64,000 bases of DNA from Meandrina meandrites. Its lineage: Eukaryota > Cnidaria > Anthozoa > Scleractinia > Meandrinidae. Where the stretch lies: the NCBI GenBank assembly GCA_963693305.1, contig OY855903.1, forward strand, positions 32,827,598 through 32,891,597, written 5' to 3'. Every line of letters starts with the position of its first letter. Positions within the stretch are counted from its first letter, which is position 1. Below the pieces are notes generated by a model. That model had not been told where the DNA came from and did not search any database. It worked only from the letters and a program-made list of their open reading frames with translations. Below are positions 47,783-56,237 of this stretch, piece after piece. The position numbers and the translations under genes were made by a program.

Positions 47783-47943
47783 AGTAGTAATATCGGAGTC
47801 TATCAAATACCACCTCGGGCGCACCCACCTAATTTTCCCTCTTTCCCGGACTAGTACTCAGGGGACAAGCCCCTTCGTACTAGGGGAAAGAGGGAAAGGT
47901 GGGTGCTGCTCGGTAGTATTTGATAGACTCCGATATTACTACT
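47783..47943. repeat. 161-bp palindrome, possible Polinton terminus
   Basis: AGTAGTAATATCGGAGTCTA at the left is mirrored exactly at the right end, and arms of about 75 bp remain paired with a few indels through GCACCCACCT and TTCCCTCTTTCCC to a small loop flanked by CTAGTAC/GTACTAG. The outer ends are AG...CT, as in Polinton termini, and POLB starts 115 bp to the right. No matching right end is in the window, and the two flanks do not form a duplication, so this could also be an independent palindromic element. Confidence 0.55.
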
Positions 47944-48050
47944 CGCAAGAGAAGGATCAACAGAAAAATGAAAAGGACGCCCATTTAGAGGGATGCAACA
48001 TAAATGTACAAAGTACTAAATAATAAAAATTAAAAAATATTTTTTCATAT

Positions 48051-48056
48051 TATATA
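48051..48056 (+). promoter_or_regulatory. TATATA motif at POLB start
   Basis: TATATA ends two bases before the POLB ATG, within an A/T-rich stretch. The same motif stands next to most other genes of the element. Confidence 0.5.
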
Positions 48057-48058
48057 CG

Positions 48059-51000
48059 ATGGACAGCATAGACCTCAGATCATTGGAAGAAGAGCTTGCA
48101 AATCTTGATCCCGAGGATTTGCGGTTTTTATCAAAATTTATTGCAGAATATTCGCCCACAATTCAAAGAAAAATAAATACTCTGCTGGAAGAACCAATCC
48201 CAGAAGGGGTAAATAAAAAATTAAAAGCCCCGCTTAAACCATCAAAACCAATACCAACACCGCCTCCAAGAAACAGAAACAGAAACAGAAACAGAAACAA
48301 AAAACAAGAAACCCTTTTGAACATATTTGACCCTATCCGCCCGAACAAGGTGAAAACGGTGACAGATTATCAGAATGAGATTCTGGATCTGTACGAAGAC
48401 ACGGAATATGCGGGGGTAGAAGAGACAAGCGGGAGACGTTACAAGAGGTGGCGCATCGTAGCGGGGCTAAATAAAGACCTCACACCAAGGTTTATGGAAA
48501 AGATAAGGGAGAACGTGGGAACATCATTTTACATGAGGCACGTCTATTCGTATCTTCTTGTAAACATCGAAAACGGAAACAGGCTCACTTTCTACCAAAA
48601 TAAAGGCTCCCCCTGGATGAAAACTTACGCAGACGCGGAGAAATGGATAAAGGAAAGGGAGGAGGAACGACTAGACTCGGATAACATAGACAGACCAGAT
48701 ACAAAGTGGGTTATTGACACGCATTTTGAATCCCATTTTTTCACCGTCGATATAAAGGTTGTGCTAGACCGTCAACCATTGATGGGAACAGGACCTTTAC
48801 CAAACTGGCTACGCAACCTTGCACACGCCTCTAGAGGGCACGCAATGGTGACGCTGGACGCGTATAGAGATAACCTGTGTCTATGGCGCTGTATAGCCGT
48901 ACATAGAGGAGCAAGACCGGATCGCAGCACAGAAGCAGCACGAGATCTTGCCAAGAGTTTCTACAAACTCAAGAATATGCCATCAACTTGGGAGAAAACT
49001 TCATTAGATGAATTGGAAAAGGTGGAAATGCACCTGAACAAGGGCAAGGTTTTAGCAGACTGGTTAGGAATAAGGGTTTACACGCCAGAGTTGGCTAACG
49101 CGGATGAACTCGAATTTGGTATTGAAACAGAACCCGCAATAGTTTGGCATCTAATGAGAAATCCGGCAAATTTCAAAAACGTAATGACAATAGGGCTTTA
49201 TGGAGATCACGCGTTCCTGATAAAAGACATCACGAAGTTGGCCAAATCTTATGAATGCAACCACTGTCACGCAAGATTCACAAAGGCATGCAATCTCCAA
49301 CGTCACGCGGAAAGATGCGCCCAAGGTAAAACGGTAATCAGCTGTCCAGGTGAAAAAGTAGAAGCACCGCAGACAGCGTACCAGAAAGCGTTCTATCCAA
49401 AACACCAAGCCTCAAAAGAATCAATCCAGTGGCTGAGGTACGTGGAGAAGAACTGGAAAATCAAAATAGTGCATGCAATGTCGGGGTACGGGGGAGAACG
49501 CTGGATAGAGAAAAGGCCGGTAGACGGGTACAACGACGAGAAAAAAGTGGTTTTTCAGTATCATGGCTGTCGTTGGCACGGATGCCCAAAGTGTTATCCA
49601 AATCGAGAACAAATAATCGAACACGGTGGCAAGACGGTAGAAGAGCTCTACCAAGCCACAAAAAGGCGCACAGCCCATCTGCGAAAGGTGGGATACAAAG
49701 TGATTGAATGTTGGTCATGTCAATGGCTCGTCCCAGGAGGAGCTGACAAACACGGTGAAGAGATACCAAAACCTCAAACAAAAAGTTATCCACACGCAAT
49801 TCTGTACGATTTTGAGGCGTACGGAGATGGAAATCAGCGAAAAGAGCCAACAAAACATCTGACAATAGAAAGCAAGCACATACCAATATCAGTGAGCGTA
49901 GGCGACACGCTGGAAATGGAAGTCACAGAAGAAGGAAAAAAGGTGCCGAAAGTGACGCACATCTGCGAAAGAAACCCCAAAGTATTAGTTCAAAAGTTCA
50001 TGCAAGAGCTGGGAAGGCGAGAAAAAAACATAAGGAAGCAAGTGAGAGAAGAATTCATGCCAGCGGACGTGAACCTGATCCCCAAAGACCAAAGAAAAAA
50101 GATAGAAGAATGGTGCGACCAGGTGCCCACACTGGGATTCAACTCCGGGTCATACGATCTCAATTTAATCAAAAACCACTTCGCGAAAGAGCTGGCGGAC
50201 ACGGCAAACAAAGTGAGAGTGGCGAAAAGTGGCAGCAAAATAATGTTCTTACTCACAGACAGATTGCGATTTCTGGACATAATAAACTACTTAGGCCCAG
50301 GAACGAGCTACGAAAGATGGGTAAAGGCGTACGACTGCAAGGCAACAAAATCGTGGCTGCCATACGAATGGTTCGACCGCGAAGAAAAGCTGGATTACGA
50401 GGGCTTGCCGGAATACGAGCATTGGTACTCAAAGTTGAAAAAAGAGTATGTGCTGACGCGAAAACAATGGGAAGCCTGCAAACAGACGTTTAAAGAAAAA
50501 GGGATGAAAACGTTCAAAGACTGGCTGGAATACTATAATAATCTGGATGTGGCACCCGGGCTGGAAGCGCTGGAAAAAATGAAAAAATTCTACATAGAGA
50601 AGGGGATAGACATACTGAAAGACGCGGTAAGCATACCAGGGGTGAGTTTGCACTATCTTTTAAAAGGTGCAATAGAGCGCAAAGCGGAACTCTACGCCCC
50701 AAGAAAAGAAGCGTATGAGATGTTAAAAGGGGCGGTGGTAGGCGGACCAAGTCTGGTTTTCACAAGATACCATGAGGCGGGCAAAACGAGGATAAGGTCG
50801 CATCAATACCCAGACAGCAAATTGTGCGAAAACATCCAGGGGTACGATGCAAACGCGCTGTATCTATCAACCATGCTGAACTATATGCCCTGCGGGGAAG
50901 AAAAAGTGGTGCACTACACAGCCTATTCAAGAGAGCATCAAACAAACAATCCAGACCATTTAACTGAACACGTAGATGACTGGCAAATAGCACAAGAAGC

Positions 51001-52171
51001 AGCAGACTTCAGGCAAAGATTGAAAGAAAAAAGCTGGTTCGGATACGCGGAAGTAGACATAGAAATCCCGGAGCATCTGCATCAAAAGTTCGAAGAGATG
51101 TGTCCATTCTTTTACAAAAAAGTGGTGCCAACCAATGTGGTGCCAGAGCACATGAAAAAATATCTGAAAGCAACAGGGAGAAAAGCGGTGGAGAGCAACA
51201 AAAAGCTGCTGGGGACATTGTCAGCGGAGAAGATATTGCTGTACGAGCCGCTACTGCAGTGGTACATAAACCACGGGGCAATAATCAAAAGGGTGTATCG
51301 GACAATCGATTACAAACCGAAAAAGATCTTTGAATGGTTCGTGAAAGAAGTCACAAAAGCGCGGCGAACGGGGGATGTGGACAAAAGCAAAGCGCTGCTG
51401 GCGGACATATTCAAACTGCTGGGAAACAGCGGGTATGGGAAGCTGATCGAAGCGCTAGAGCGACAAACAAATGTAATCTACACAAAGGATGAGAAAGTGG
51501 TAGACCGCGCATTGAGAAGCGCATTCTTTTCAGATCTGGATGAGATAGGGCAGGCGTATGAATTAGAAAGCCGGAAGCCGCGGATAACAATCAGAAGACC
51601 GTTTCAAATCGGAATCGCGGTATATCAGCTGGCAAAGTTGAGAATGTTGCAATTCTATTACGACTTCCTGGACAGGTACTTGGACAGGAAAGATTTCGAG
51701 CTGATCCAGATGGACACTGACAGCAACTACCTGGCGATCTCAGGAAAAACGTTAGAAGAGATAGTGAAGCCGGAGATGAAAGCGGAATTTGAACAGGAAA
51801 AAAAGAACTGGCTGGCATGGGATAAGTGGAGCGGAAGAACGCCAGGACTGTTCAAAAAAGAATTCGAGGGGGAGCGGATGATCGCGCTGTGCTCCAAATG
51901 TTACTACACAGAACATCAAACAGACAATCAAGAGGTGAAGAAAAAGCTCAGCTCAAAAGGGATGTCAAAGAAGCAAAACGAAATAAACTGGCAACGTTTC
52001 AAGGCAGCGCTGAACGGGAGCAAAGACATGGCAACAAACCGGGGATTCAGAATGCGAGACGGGAATATGGTGACATACGAGCAAGAAAAGCTGGGGTTGA
52101 GCGCGTATTACGACAAACGTTGGGTACTGCCTGACGGAATACATACAGAACCAATAGAGTATCATGAATAA
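48059..52171 (+). CDS. POLB: Protein-primed family B DNA polymerase
   Basis: 1,370 residues, the polymerase that would replicate the element from its termini using a protein primer. The N-terminal third is basic and holds a segment around residues 260-385 with a DNLCLWRC motif and later DHAFLI, loosely OTU-like. A C2H2 zinc finger lies at about 398-420, then FQYHGCRWHGCPKC (about 498-514), a cysteine/histidine motif common in Polinton polymerases. Exonuclease motifs: D584/E586 (YDFEAYG), D700 (GFNSGSYDLNL), Y826/D830 (NNLDV). Polymerase motifs: D930 (YDANALYLS), KLLGNSGYGK near 1,122, D1219/D1221 (MDTDSNY) and CSKCYY near 1,280. All catalytic residues are present and the frame is intact. The stop lies 11 bp from the convergent integrase stop. 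Confidence 0.93.
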   Translation: MDSIDLRSLEEELANLDPEDLRFLSKFIAEYSPTIQRKINTLLEEPIPEGVNKKLKAPLKPSKPIPTPPPRNRNRNRNRNKKQETLLNIFDPIRPNKVKTVTDYQNEILDLYEDTEYAGVEETSGRRYKRWRIVAGLNKDLTPRFMEKIRENVGTSFYMRHVYSYLLVNIENGNRLTFYQNKGSPWMKTYADAEKWIKEREEERLDSDNIDRPDTKWVIDTHFESHFFTVDIKVVLDRQPLMGTGPLPNWLRNLAHASRGHAMVTLDAYRDNLCLWRCIAVHRGARPDRSTEAARDLAKSFYKLKNMPSTWEKTSLDELEKVEMHLNKGKVLADWLGIRVYTPELANADELEFGIETEPAIVWHLMRNPANFKNVMTIGLYGDHAFLIKDITKLAKSYECNHCHARFTKACNLQRHAERCAQGKTVISCPGEKVEAPQTAYQKAFYPKHQASKESIQWLRYVEKNWKIKIVHAMSGYGGERWIEKRPVDGYNDEKKVVFQYHGCRWHGCPKCYPNREQIIEHGGKTVEELYQATKRRTAHLRKVGYKVIECWSCQWLVPGGADKHGEEIPKPQTKSYPHAILYDFEAYGDGNQRKEPTKHLTIESKHIPISVSVGDTLEMEVTEEGKKVPKVTHICERNPKVLVQKFMQELGRREKNIRKQVREEFMPADVNLIPKDQRKKIEEWCDQVPTLGFNSGSYDLNLIKNHFAKELADTANKVRVAKSGSKIMFLLTDRLRFLDIINYLGPGTSYERWVKAYDCKATKSWLPYEWFDREEKLDYEGLPEYEHWYSKLKKEYVLTRKQWEACKQTFKEKGMKTFKDWLEYYNNLDVAPGLEALEKMKKFYIEKGIDILKDAVSIPGVSLHYLLKGAIERKAELYAPRKEAYEMLKGAVVGGPSLVFTRYHEAGKTRIRSHQYPDSKLCENIQGYDANALYLSTMLNYMPCGEEKVVHYTAYSREHQTNNPDHLTEHVDDWQIAQEAADFRQRLKEKSWFGYAEVDIEIPEHLHQKFEEMCPFFYKKVVPTNVVPEHMKKYLKATGRKAVESNKKLLGTLSAEKILLYEPLLQWYINHGAIIKRVYRTIDYKPKKIFEWFVKEVTKARRTGDVDKSKALLADIFKLLGNSGYGKLIEALERQTNVIYTKDEKVVDRALRSAFFSDLDEIGQAYELESRKPRITIRRPFQIGIAVYQLAKLRMLQFYYDFLDRYLDRKDFELIQMDTDSNYLAISGKTLEEIVKPEMKAEFEQEKKNWLAWDKWSGRTPGLFKKEFEGERMIALCSKCYYTEHQTDNQEVKKKLSSKGMSKKQNEINWQRFKAALNGSKDMATNRGFRMRDGNMVTYEQEKLGLSAYYDKRWVLPDGIHTEPIEYHE

Positions 52172-52182
52172 GCGGGTACACC

Positions 52183-53172
52183 CTAGGTGACGTTAGTGGG
52201 AGGTAATTGTGTATTCGGCGGTACAACAAGCAGTTCTTCACGTACAAAACCACGCTTAGGACCACCGCGCAAATAGTAGAGAACGGGCTGATCAGGTTTG
52301 GTAAAAGAACGTTCAAGGTTAAAGACATCCAAGGACCAGATTGGATCAGTGGCTCTTTTTGTCCCACCTTCAAGCTCACCAGGTTCGTACAAATACCGAA
52401 CCATAACGATGGAGGGGAGCTTTTTTTCGTTCAAACCAACGGGTCTCAAATATTTGGTTGATGGCTCTGCATAAACATGTTTTTTCTTGATTGCAGCAGC
52501 AGGTTTCATACCAATCAATCGAGTGACTTGGTTGTTCAGAGCAGAAACAACTTTGGGGAGCCTTTTCACCCACTCTGTAGATCGCTGACCCTCAGGCGAA
52601 CGCATTTCAACTGCGTACTGGTGGCCAAACAAACGCTCAGCCAAGGTGCGATTGAAACGTTCAACGATAGCTTGATCTCTATGTATTTCAGGGTGGCCAC
52701 GTCTGATAGAAGTTTTGTGATTTTCCATTTCTTTTGTAACAGCACCCATGAATTCACGTCCAGGATCAACCTGCAACATATGTGGCCACTTCAGAGGTCC
52801 TCGTGTATAAATTGTCTTAAAAGCTTTGGCAACCTCATCAGAGTTTTTAGAAGTTAAAGGTTGAGCTTCTTTGAATCTGCTGGCAATATCAACAACGGTA
52901 AGCGCGTATTTGTAAGTTTTACGACCCAGCTGATCGTGTGGCAGAAAAAGAAGATCTGCCTGATGGACTTTGTTGGGTGTAGGGACATCAAATTTCGGGC
53001 GAGGAATGTAACGCGGAGCGGGGAGGTAAATCTGCCAGAGCGCTTGTTTGAACAACCATTCTTTGGCAATAACTTCAGGAACCTTCACAGCGCCCGCTAA
53101 TTTTTTAATGGCAGAGATACCTTTCCAGTAACCCTGCGGACTGTAGTAACGGCGCGCTAATTTTTTGTCCAT
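52183..53172 (-). CDS. INT: Retroviral-type integrase
   Basis: 329 residues. The rve (RNase H) core carries D73 (HQADLLF), D136 (LQVDPGREF) and E171 (AIVERFNRT), a DDE triad with E 35 positions after the second D. The N-terminal region has no obvious HHCC zinc-binding motif; the C-terminal part (about 235-300, with LYEPGELEGG and WSLDVFNLE) looks like a small SH3- or chromo-like beta domain. It should insert the element into host chromosomes. It is transcribed away from a plus-strand gene at 53212 across a 39-bp gap, with an AT-rich TTTAAATAATTA beside its ATG. Confidence 0.9.
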   Translation of the reverse strand: MDKKLARRYYSPQGYWKGISAIKKLAGAVKVPEVIAKEWLFKQALWQIYLPAPRYIPRPKFDVPTPNKVHQADLLFLPHDQLGRKTYKYALTVVDIASRFKEAQPLTSKNSDEVAKAFKTIYTRGPLKWPHMLQVDPGREFMGAVTKEMENHKTSIRRGHPEIHRDQAIVERFNRTLAERLFGHQYAVEMRSPEGQRSTEWVKRLPKVVSALNNQVTRLIGMKPAAAIKKKHVYAEPSTKYLRPVGLNEKKLPSIVMVRYLYEPGELEGGTKRATDPIWSLDVFNLERSFTKPDQPVLYYLRGGPKRGFVREELLVVPPNTQLPPTNVT

Positions 53173-53200
53173 TTAAATAATTATGCACGGCCATATATAC

Positions 53201-53215
53201 ATGGCTGAAAAATGA
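53201..53215 (+). other. Four-codon upstream ORF overlapping the next start
   Basis: Directly after CCATATATAC, ATGGCTGAAAAATGA encodes four residues and stops; its stop overlaps the ATG of the 187-codon frame (ATGA at 53212-53215). The first ATG after the promoter is thus not the main start, implying leaky scanning or reinitiation, or a one-base frame error at the gene start. Confidence 0.45.
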
Positions 53216-53775
53216 GTTTGGAAAACCCTTACGAACAGCTTATCAAAATGTTGGTGGAAAAGCACCCAGCGAACCGTGAACAGCTTATCGAAATGTTCGT
53301 GGAAAAGAAGGAAGCGAAAATAAAAGAAATCAAACCGGAAATCGAGCTCGACTTTTATCCACGGGATCAGCAACTCAGTTGCTATCTGCCAGATGAGCCC
53401 CCTGGAGAGAAGAGACACCACCTCAAACTGTGGTATTTACTTGCGGTACTAAAAAAAGCCGGCATTTCTGTAGATCAGGTCGGTGACGAAATGGGACTGA
53501 CCTTTTTGGGTAATATCATTCACCAGTTCAAGCGGAATCAGCAACTGAGTTGCTACCCCGGGTCGTGTAACTACGTTTGTTTTTTATACAACTATTTTCA
53601 AAAGGTCTCACCTATCGATTGGCCGGCGAAAAATGCAATACTGAAAAAGCTCGCGAAAAGATTGCCGAAGATGGTACAAACCAGAAATAAAGCCGAAAAA
53701 AGTTTCAACGAATGGTGGAGAGAAGAAATGTTAAAACAAATTATTTATTACAGGTATCAGGGTTCCCACCATTAA
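53212..53775 (+). CDS. Unrecognised 187-residue Polinton protein
   Basis: Begins with a repeat-like amphipathic segment (YEQLIKMLVEKHP..., REQLIEMFVEKKE) and has a mixed helical body. The peptide QQLSCY occurs twice (near residues 54 and 111), each time encoded by a copy of a palindromic DNA repeat found elsewhere in the element. A middle section (LKLWYLLAVLKKAGISVDQVGDEMGL) resembles a death-domain-like helical fold in pattern only. It is divergent from INT and its stop overlaps that of the convergent 172-residue gene by three bases. Function unknown. Confidence 0.65.
   Translation: MSLENPYEQLIKMLVEKHPANREQLIEMFVEKKEAKIKEIKPEIELDFYPRDQQLSCYLPDEPPGEKRHHLKLWYLLAVLKKAGISVDQVGDEMGLTFLGNIIHQFKRNQQLSCYPGSCNYVCFLYNYFQKVSPIDWPAKNAILKKLAKRLPKMVQTRNKAEKSFNEWWREEMLKQIIYYRYQGSHH
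53369..53383. repeat. Dispersed palindrome, copy 1
   Basis: AGCAACTCAGTTGCT, a perfect palindrome around one base, inside the 187-residue gene; encodes QQLSCY with its flanks. Confidence 0.7.
53540..53554. repeat. Dispersed palindrome, copy 2
   Basis: AGCAACTGAGTTGCT followed by ACCCCGGG, in the same gene and same frame as copy 1. Confidence 0.7.
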
Positions 53776-54290
53776 ACAGAAGTTGTCTTTGATGTTCTGT
53801 TAACCTTTACCCCGCCGTCAGTGTGGTTTGAAAAACGCAGTTTTGTCTTTGCAGTAGTAAAGCTGTTGTACTTTTTGATAATATCTTGGTACTCACTGTC
53901 TGAGATTTTACCATCTTCTAGAGCGGACGATATGAGAGAGTTTATTGAGCTCAGCGTAGCTTCAGCCAAAGTTTGTATTTTTTCGTGTTTTTTTGCTTTA
54001 CGCAGGAAAAATTTGACGGTGACGATGGAGGAGGTTGACACCAATGAAAACAAGGTGGCAGTTGCGATTAAAGGGGCGCCAACAACAACACCAACCACAG
54101 AAAGAGAAGCGGCCAACCCAGAGCCTGTAAGAATGGTAGCAACTCCGCCTGTTAACGCGCATACCGTTTGGCACCGCGTGTGCCACCGTTTAAACTTGGC
54201 TGAGGTTTGGTAGTAATGCGCCAACTGGTTTTCAAGATTTTTCTTTATCATTTCTATTTCATCCCGCCTGAATTTTGTTGCAGAATCCAT
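53772..54290 (-). CDS. Membrane protein with glycine/alanine-rich hydrophobic hairpin
   Basis: 172 residues. A charged N-terminus with a predicted helix (DEIEMIKKNLENQLAHYYQT) is followed by two hydrophobic segments (about residues 45-69 and 72-95, rich in G, A, V and S) and a helical C-terminal tail with EDGKISDSEYQDI. The pair of membrane segments suggests a small virion-membrane or host-membrane protein. Family not recognised. TATATA lies five bases before the ATG (54296-54301). Confidence 0.65.
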   Translation of the reverse strand: MDSATKFRRDEIEMIKKNLENQLAHYYQTSAKFKRWHTRCQTVCALTGGVATILTGSGLAASLSVVGVVVGAPLIATATLFSLVSTSSIVTVKFFLRKAKKHEKIQTLAEATLSSINSLISSALEDGKISDSEYQDIIKKYNSFTTAKTKLRFSNHTDGGVKVNRTSKTTSV

Positions 54291-54315
54291 TTTTTATATA
54301 TGTGTTAAAAATATT

Positions 54316-55176
54316 TTAGTCGCAATATTGGTTATGCCATTTCCCATTTTTATATACAATCTGATTACATGGCCCAGTTGTATTTTTAGGGTGTGTCCAA
54401 AACTTTTTGCTAAACAGACCGGTTTTCTTGTTGAAGGCACCTTTTGCGATGGCACCACTCCAATACTTTTTAAACAAATCCTTATCACCACCTGTGACAG
54501 CCATGATTGCAGCAGCCACATCTTGAGCCGGTTGAAAGCCAGGAATCTTTTCGCCGATATTTTTATTGATCGTTTCACCGACACCCAATCCTACTTTTTG
54601 CTTCGAGCTGATTGCGTTTCGGGCCGCGGCATGACCCCATTGCCGTTTATTTTTGGGAATAGCGTCAAGTGCCTTCACCATTTTTTTGTCTGCATCATGT
54701 TTACAGCTTTTTTCGTTTTTCTTGCCTGCGCAGACGGCATAATCAACGTCATGCTGCATTGAAACTGCGTCTGTGGCGCCTGTGGGTTGCTGATAAATCT
54801 TCAAGATCTTTCCCGTCTTGGGGTCATAAGAAAGCTGTTTTTCAAGGGGATTGTATGGTCCTGTGTAGTTGTGTCCCGGAAGTGTCCACCCCTTTTTTGG
54901 TTTAGGCAGCTTGCCGATGGCTTTATGCAAATCAAAACCCCGCCCACCACGTTGGTAAAGAGGGTTTGTTGGGTCATCTACTCGATTACCTGCATAAATT
55001 CTCATATCATAATTACCACCACTTTGCGTTTTGTCACTTATGAATCGTGTCTTGGTTATGCCACAACTTGCGCATTTAACTTTAAGCAGCCTTCTACCAT
55101 TTTTTGCGGTAGTGTTTTTTTCGCTTCCCGGTACGTTGGGTGTGAAACGCTTTTCCTTCACGCAGTATACCTCCAT
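54316..55176 (-). CDS. Phospholipase A2 protein with N-terminal cysteine module
   Basis: 286 residues from the ATG (MEVYC) that directly follows TATATA at 55183-55188; an upstream in-frame ATG exists but precedes that motif. Residues 1-46 form a cysteine module (YC.KEK...NGRRLLKVKCASCGITKTRF) shared with the next two genes and similar to DUF5679. Residues about 97-165 look like a parvovirus-type PLA2: LPGHNYTGPYNPLE is the calcium-loop pattern, HD at 142-143 and Y146 the catalytic HDxxY, and D161 the paired aspartate. In parvoviruses this enzyme opens the endosomal membrane during entry; a virion-associated role is inferred. The C-terminal part contains a hydrophobic helix (AAAIMAVTG) and a lysine-rich end. 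Confidence 0.75.
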   Translation of the reverse strand: MEVYCVKEKRFTPNVPGSEKNTTAKNGRRLLKVKCASCGITKTRFISDKTQSGGNYDMRIYAGNRVDDPTNPLYQRGGRGFDLHKAIGKLPKPKKGWTLPGHNYTGPYNPLEKQLSYDPKTGKILKIYQQPTGATDAVSMQHDVDYAVCAGKKNEKSCKHDADKKMVKALDAIPKNKRQWGHAAARNAISSKQKVGLGVGETINKNIGEKIPGFQPAQDVAAAIMAVTGGDKDLFKKYWSGAIAKGAFNKKTGLFSKKFWTHPKNTTGPCNQIVYKNGKWHNQYCD

Positions 55177-55204
55177 CCTTCCTATATAATAAGCAAAAAT
55201 CATT

Positions 55205-55756
55205 TCAACTTTGGGCTGCTGTGTGACACCCACCTTTCATCTTATTTCCCGGTATCATATCTTTTGGTCTTAATCTGTTCGAGGCTTTAGTCAACAAATC
55301 CCCAGACAAAGCATCAATTGTGTAATTAACAGCTTTTCTCGCGATTGGTTTGGCTTTATTGGCTAACTTCTTCTGATACTCTGGTTGTCTCAGAAACTCG
55401 CTTGCAAAGTATCTTCCTTGTTTCACACCTTGCTTTGCTAAATAAGGAACCCCATACTCAAAGAAAGCTTCAGCAGCTGTATTTCCAACTGTATCAAAAA
55501 CTCCACCTCCGAACATTCTTTTTTCAGCGCGAGCAAGTTCATCTCTCTTCTTTTTGGGTAAACCACTTCTGGTCCACTTAAATATTGGATCCAAAATATT
55601 ACCTCCTTCTTGAGCACTGACAAATCTTGTCTTGGTAATGCCGCAGCTAGCACATTTTACTTTAAGCAGCCTTCTACCATTTTTTGCGGTTGCAAATGTT
55701 TCACTTCCTGACACATTTGGTGTGAAGTGCTTTTCTTTCACACAGTATACCTCCAT
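55205..55756 (-). CDS. Cysteine-module protein, second paralogue
   Basis: 183 residues from MEVYC after TATATA (55759-55764). The first 45 residues are nearly identical to the module of the PLA2 gene, ending CASCGITKTRFVS. The C-terminal 135 residues are unrelated to PLA2: basic, with GGGVFDTVGNTAAEAFFEYG and a helical region, ending in a G-rich CHTAAQS tail. This may be a minor virion component using the same module; function not known. Confidence 0.7.
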   Translation of the reverse strand: MEVYCVKEKHFTPNVSGSETFATAKNGRRLLKVKCASCGITKTRFVSAQEGGNILDPIFKWTRSGLPKKKRDELARAEKRMFGGGVFDTVGNTAAEAFFEYGVPYLAKQGVKQGRYFASEFLRQPEYQKKLANKAKPIARKAVNYTIDALSGDLLTKASNRLRPKDMIPGNKMKGGCHTAAQS

Positions 55757-55790
55757 CCTATATAATAAGCAAAAATTCACTTTGGGTATC

Positions 55791-55805
55791 AGCAACTTAG
55801 TTGCT
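55791..55805. repeat. Dispersed palindrome, copy 3 (intergenic)
   Basis: AGCAACTTAGTTGCT followed by ACCCA, in the spacer between the second and third module genes. Confidence 0.7.
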
Positions 55806-55814
55806 ACCCACTGA

Positions 55815-56236
55815 TTAAAATGTCGGTTTTTGTATCAGTCCTTTGTCTTTCAACCAATTATGATAACTTTTACTTCCACCATTACGTTTATACTTTGCGT
55901 AATCACGTTTGTATCCAGCTACCATTTCTTTCGCAGTCTTTGTAGAAACTGGATTAGGTTTAAATGCATCTTTCAAAAGTGAAAATCCTTTAGAGAAGTC
56001 TACAATCCATGGCACTTTATTCTTCTTGACTGCATCATATGTTTCTTTTGGATTTAAATGCTTCAAGAAATCAAATAAATTACCTCCTTCTTGAGCAGAG
56101 AGAAACCTTGTCTTGGTAATGCCGCAGCTGGCGCATTTTACTTTTAACATTCTTCTATTGTTTTTTGTGGTTGTGATCTTTTCGCTTCCCGGCACATTAG
56201 GTGTGAAGCGCTTTTCTTTTCACAGTAAACATCCAT
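55815..56236 (-). pseudogene. Cysteine-module protein, third paralogue, frameshifted start
   Basis: The frame from 56195 to 55815 has the second half of the same module (NRRMLKVKCASCGITKTRF) followed by a distinct 85-residue basic tail (NPKETYDAVKKNK...KRNGGSKSYHNWLKDKG). An ATG at 56236 starts the expected MDVYC beginning, but about one base appears missing between 56208 and 56224, in a run of A/G (AAAAGAAAAG on the minus strand), so the two parts are out of frame. Either a natural break or a sequencing error. A weak GTATAG promoter word precedes the ATG and overlaps the stop of the protease gene. Confidence 0.65.
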
Positions 56237-56237
56237 T

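Noticed and set aside
47783..47943. Palindrome as a complete inserted element with target duplication
   Set aside because: The flanking hexamers (GCACTG and CGCAAG) do not match, so insertion as a separate unit is unsupported.
49461..52134. Several antisense and alternate-frame open frames within POLB
   Set aside because: They overlap conserved polymerase motifs and have no features of their own.
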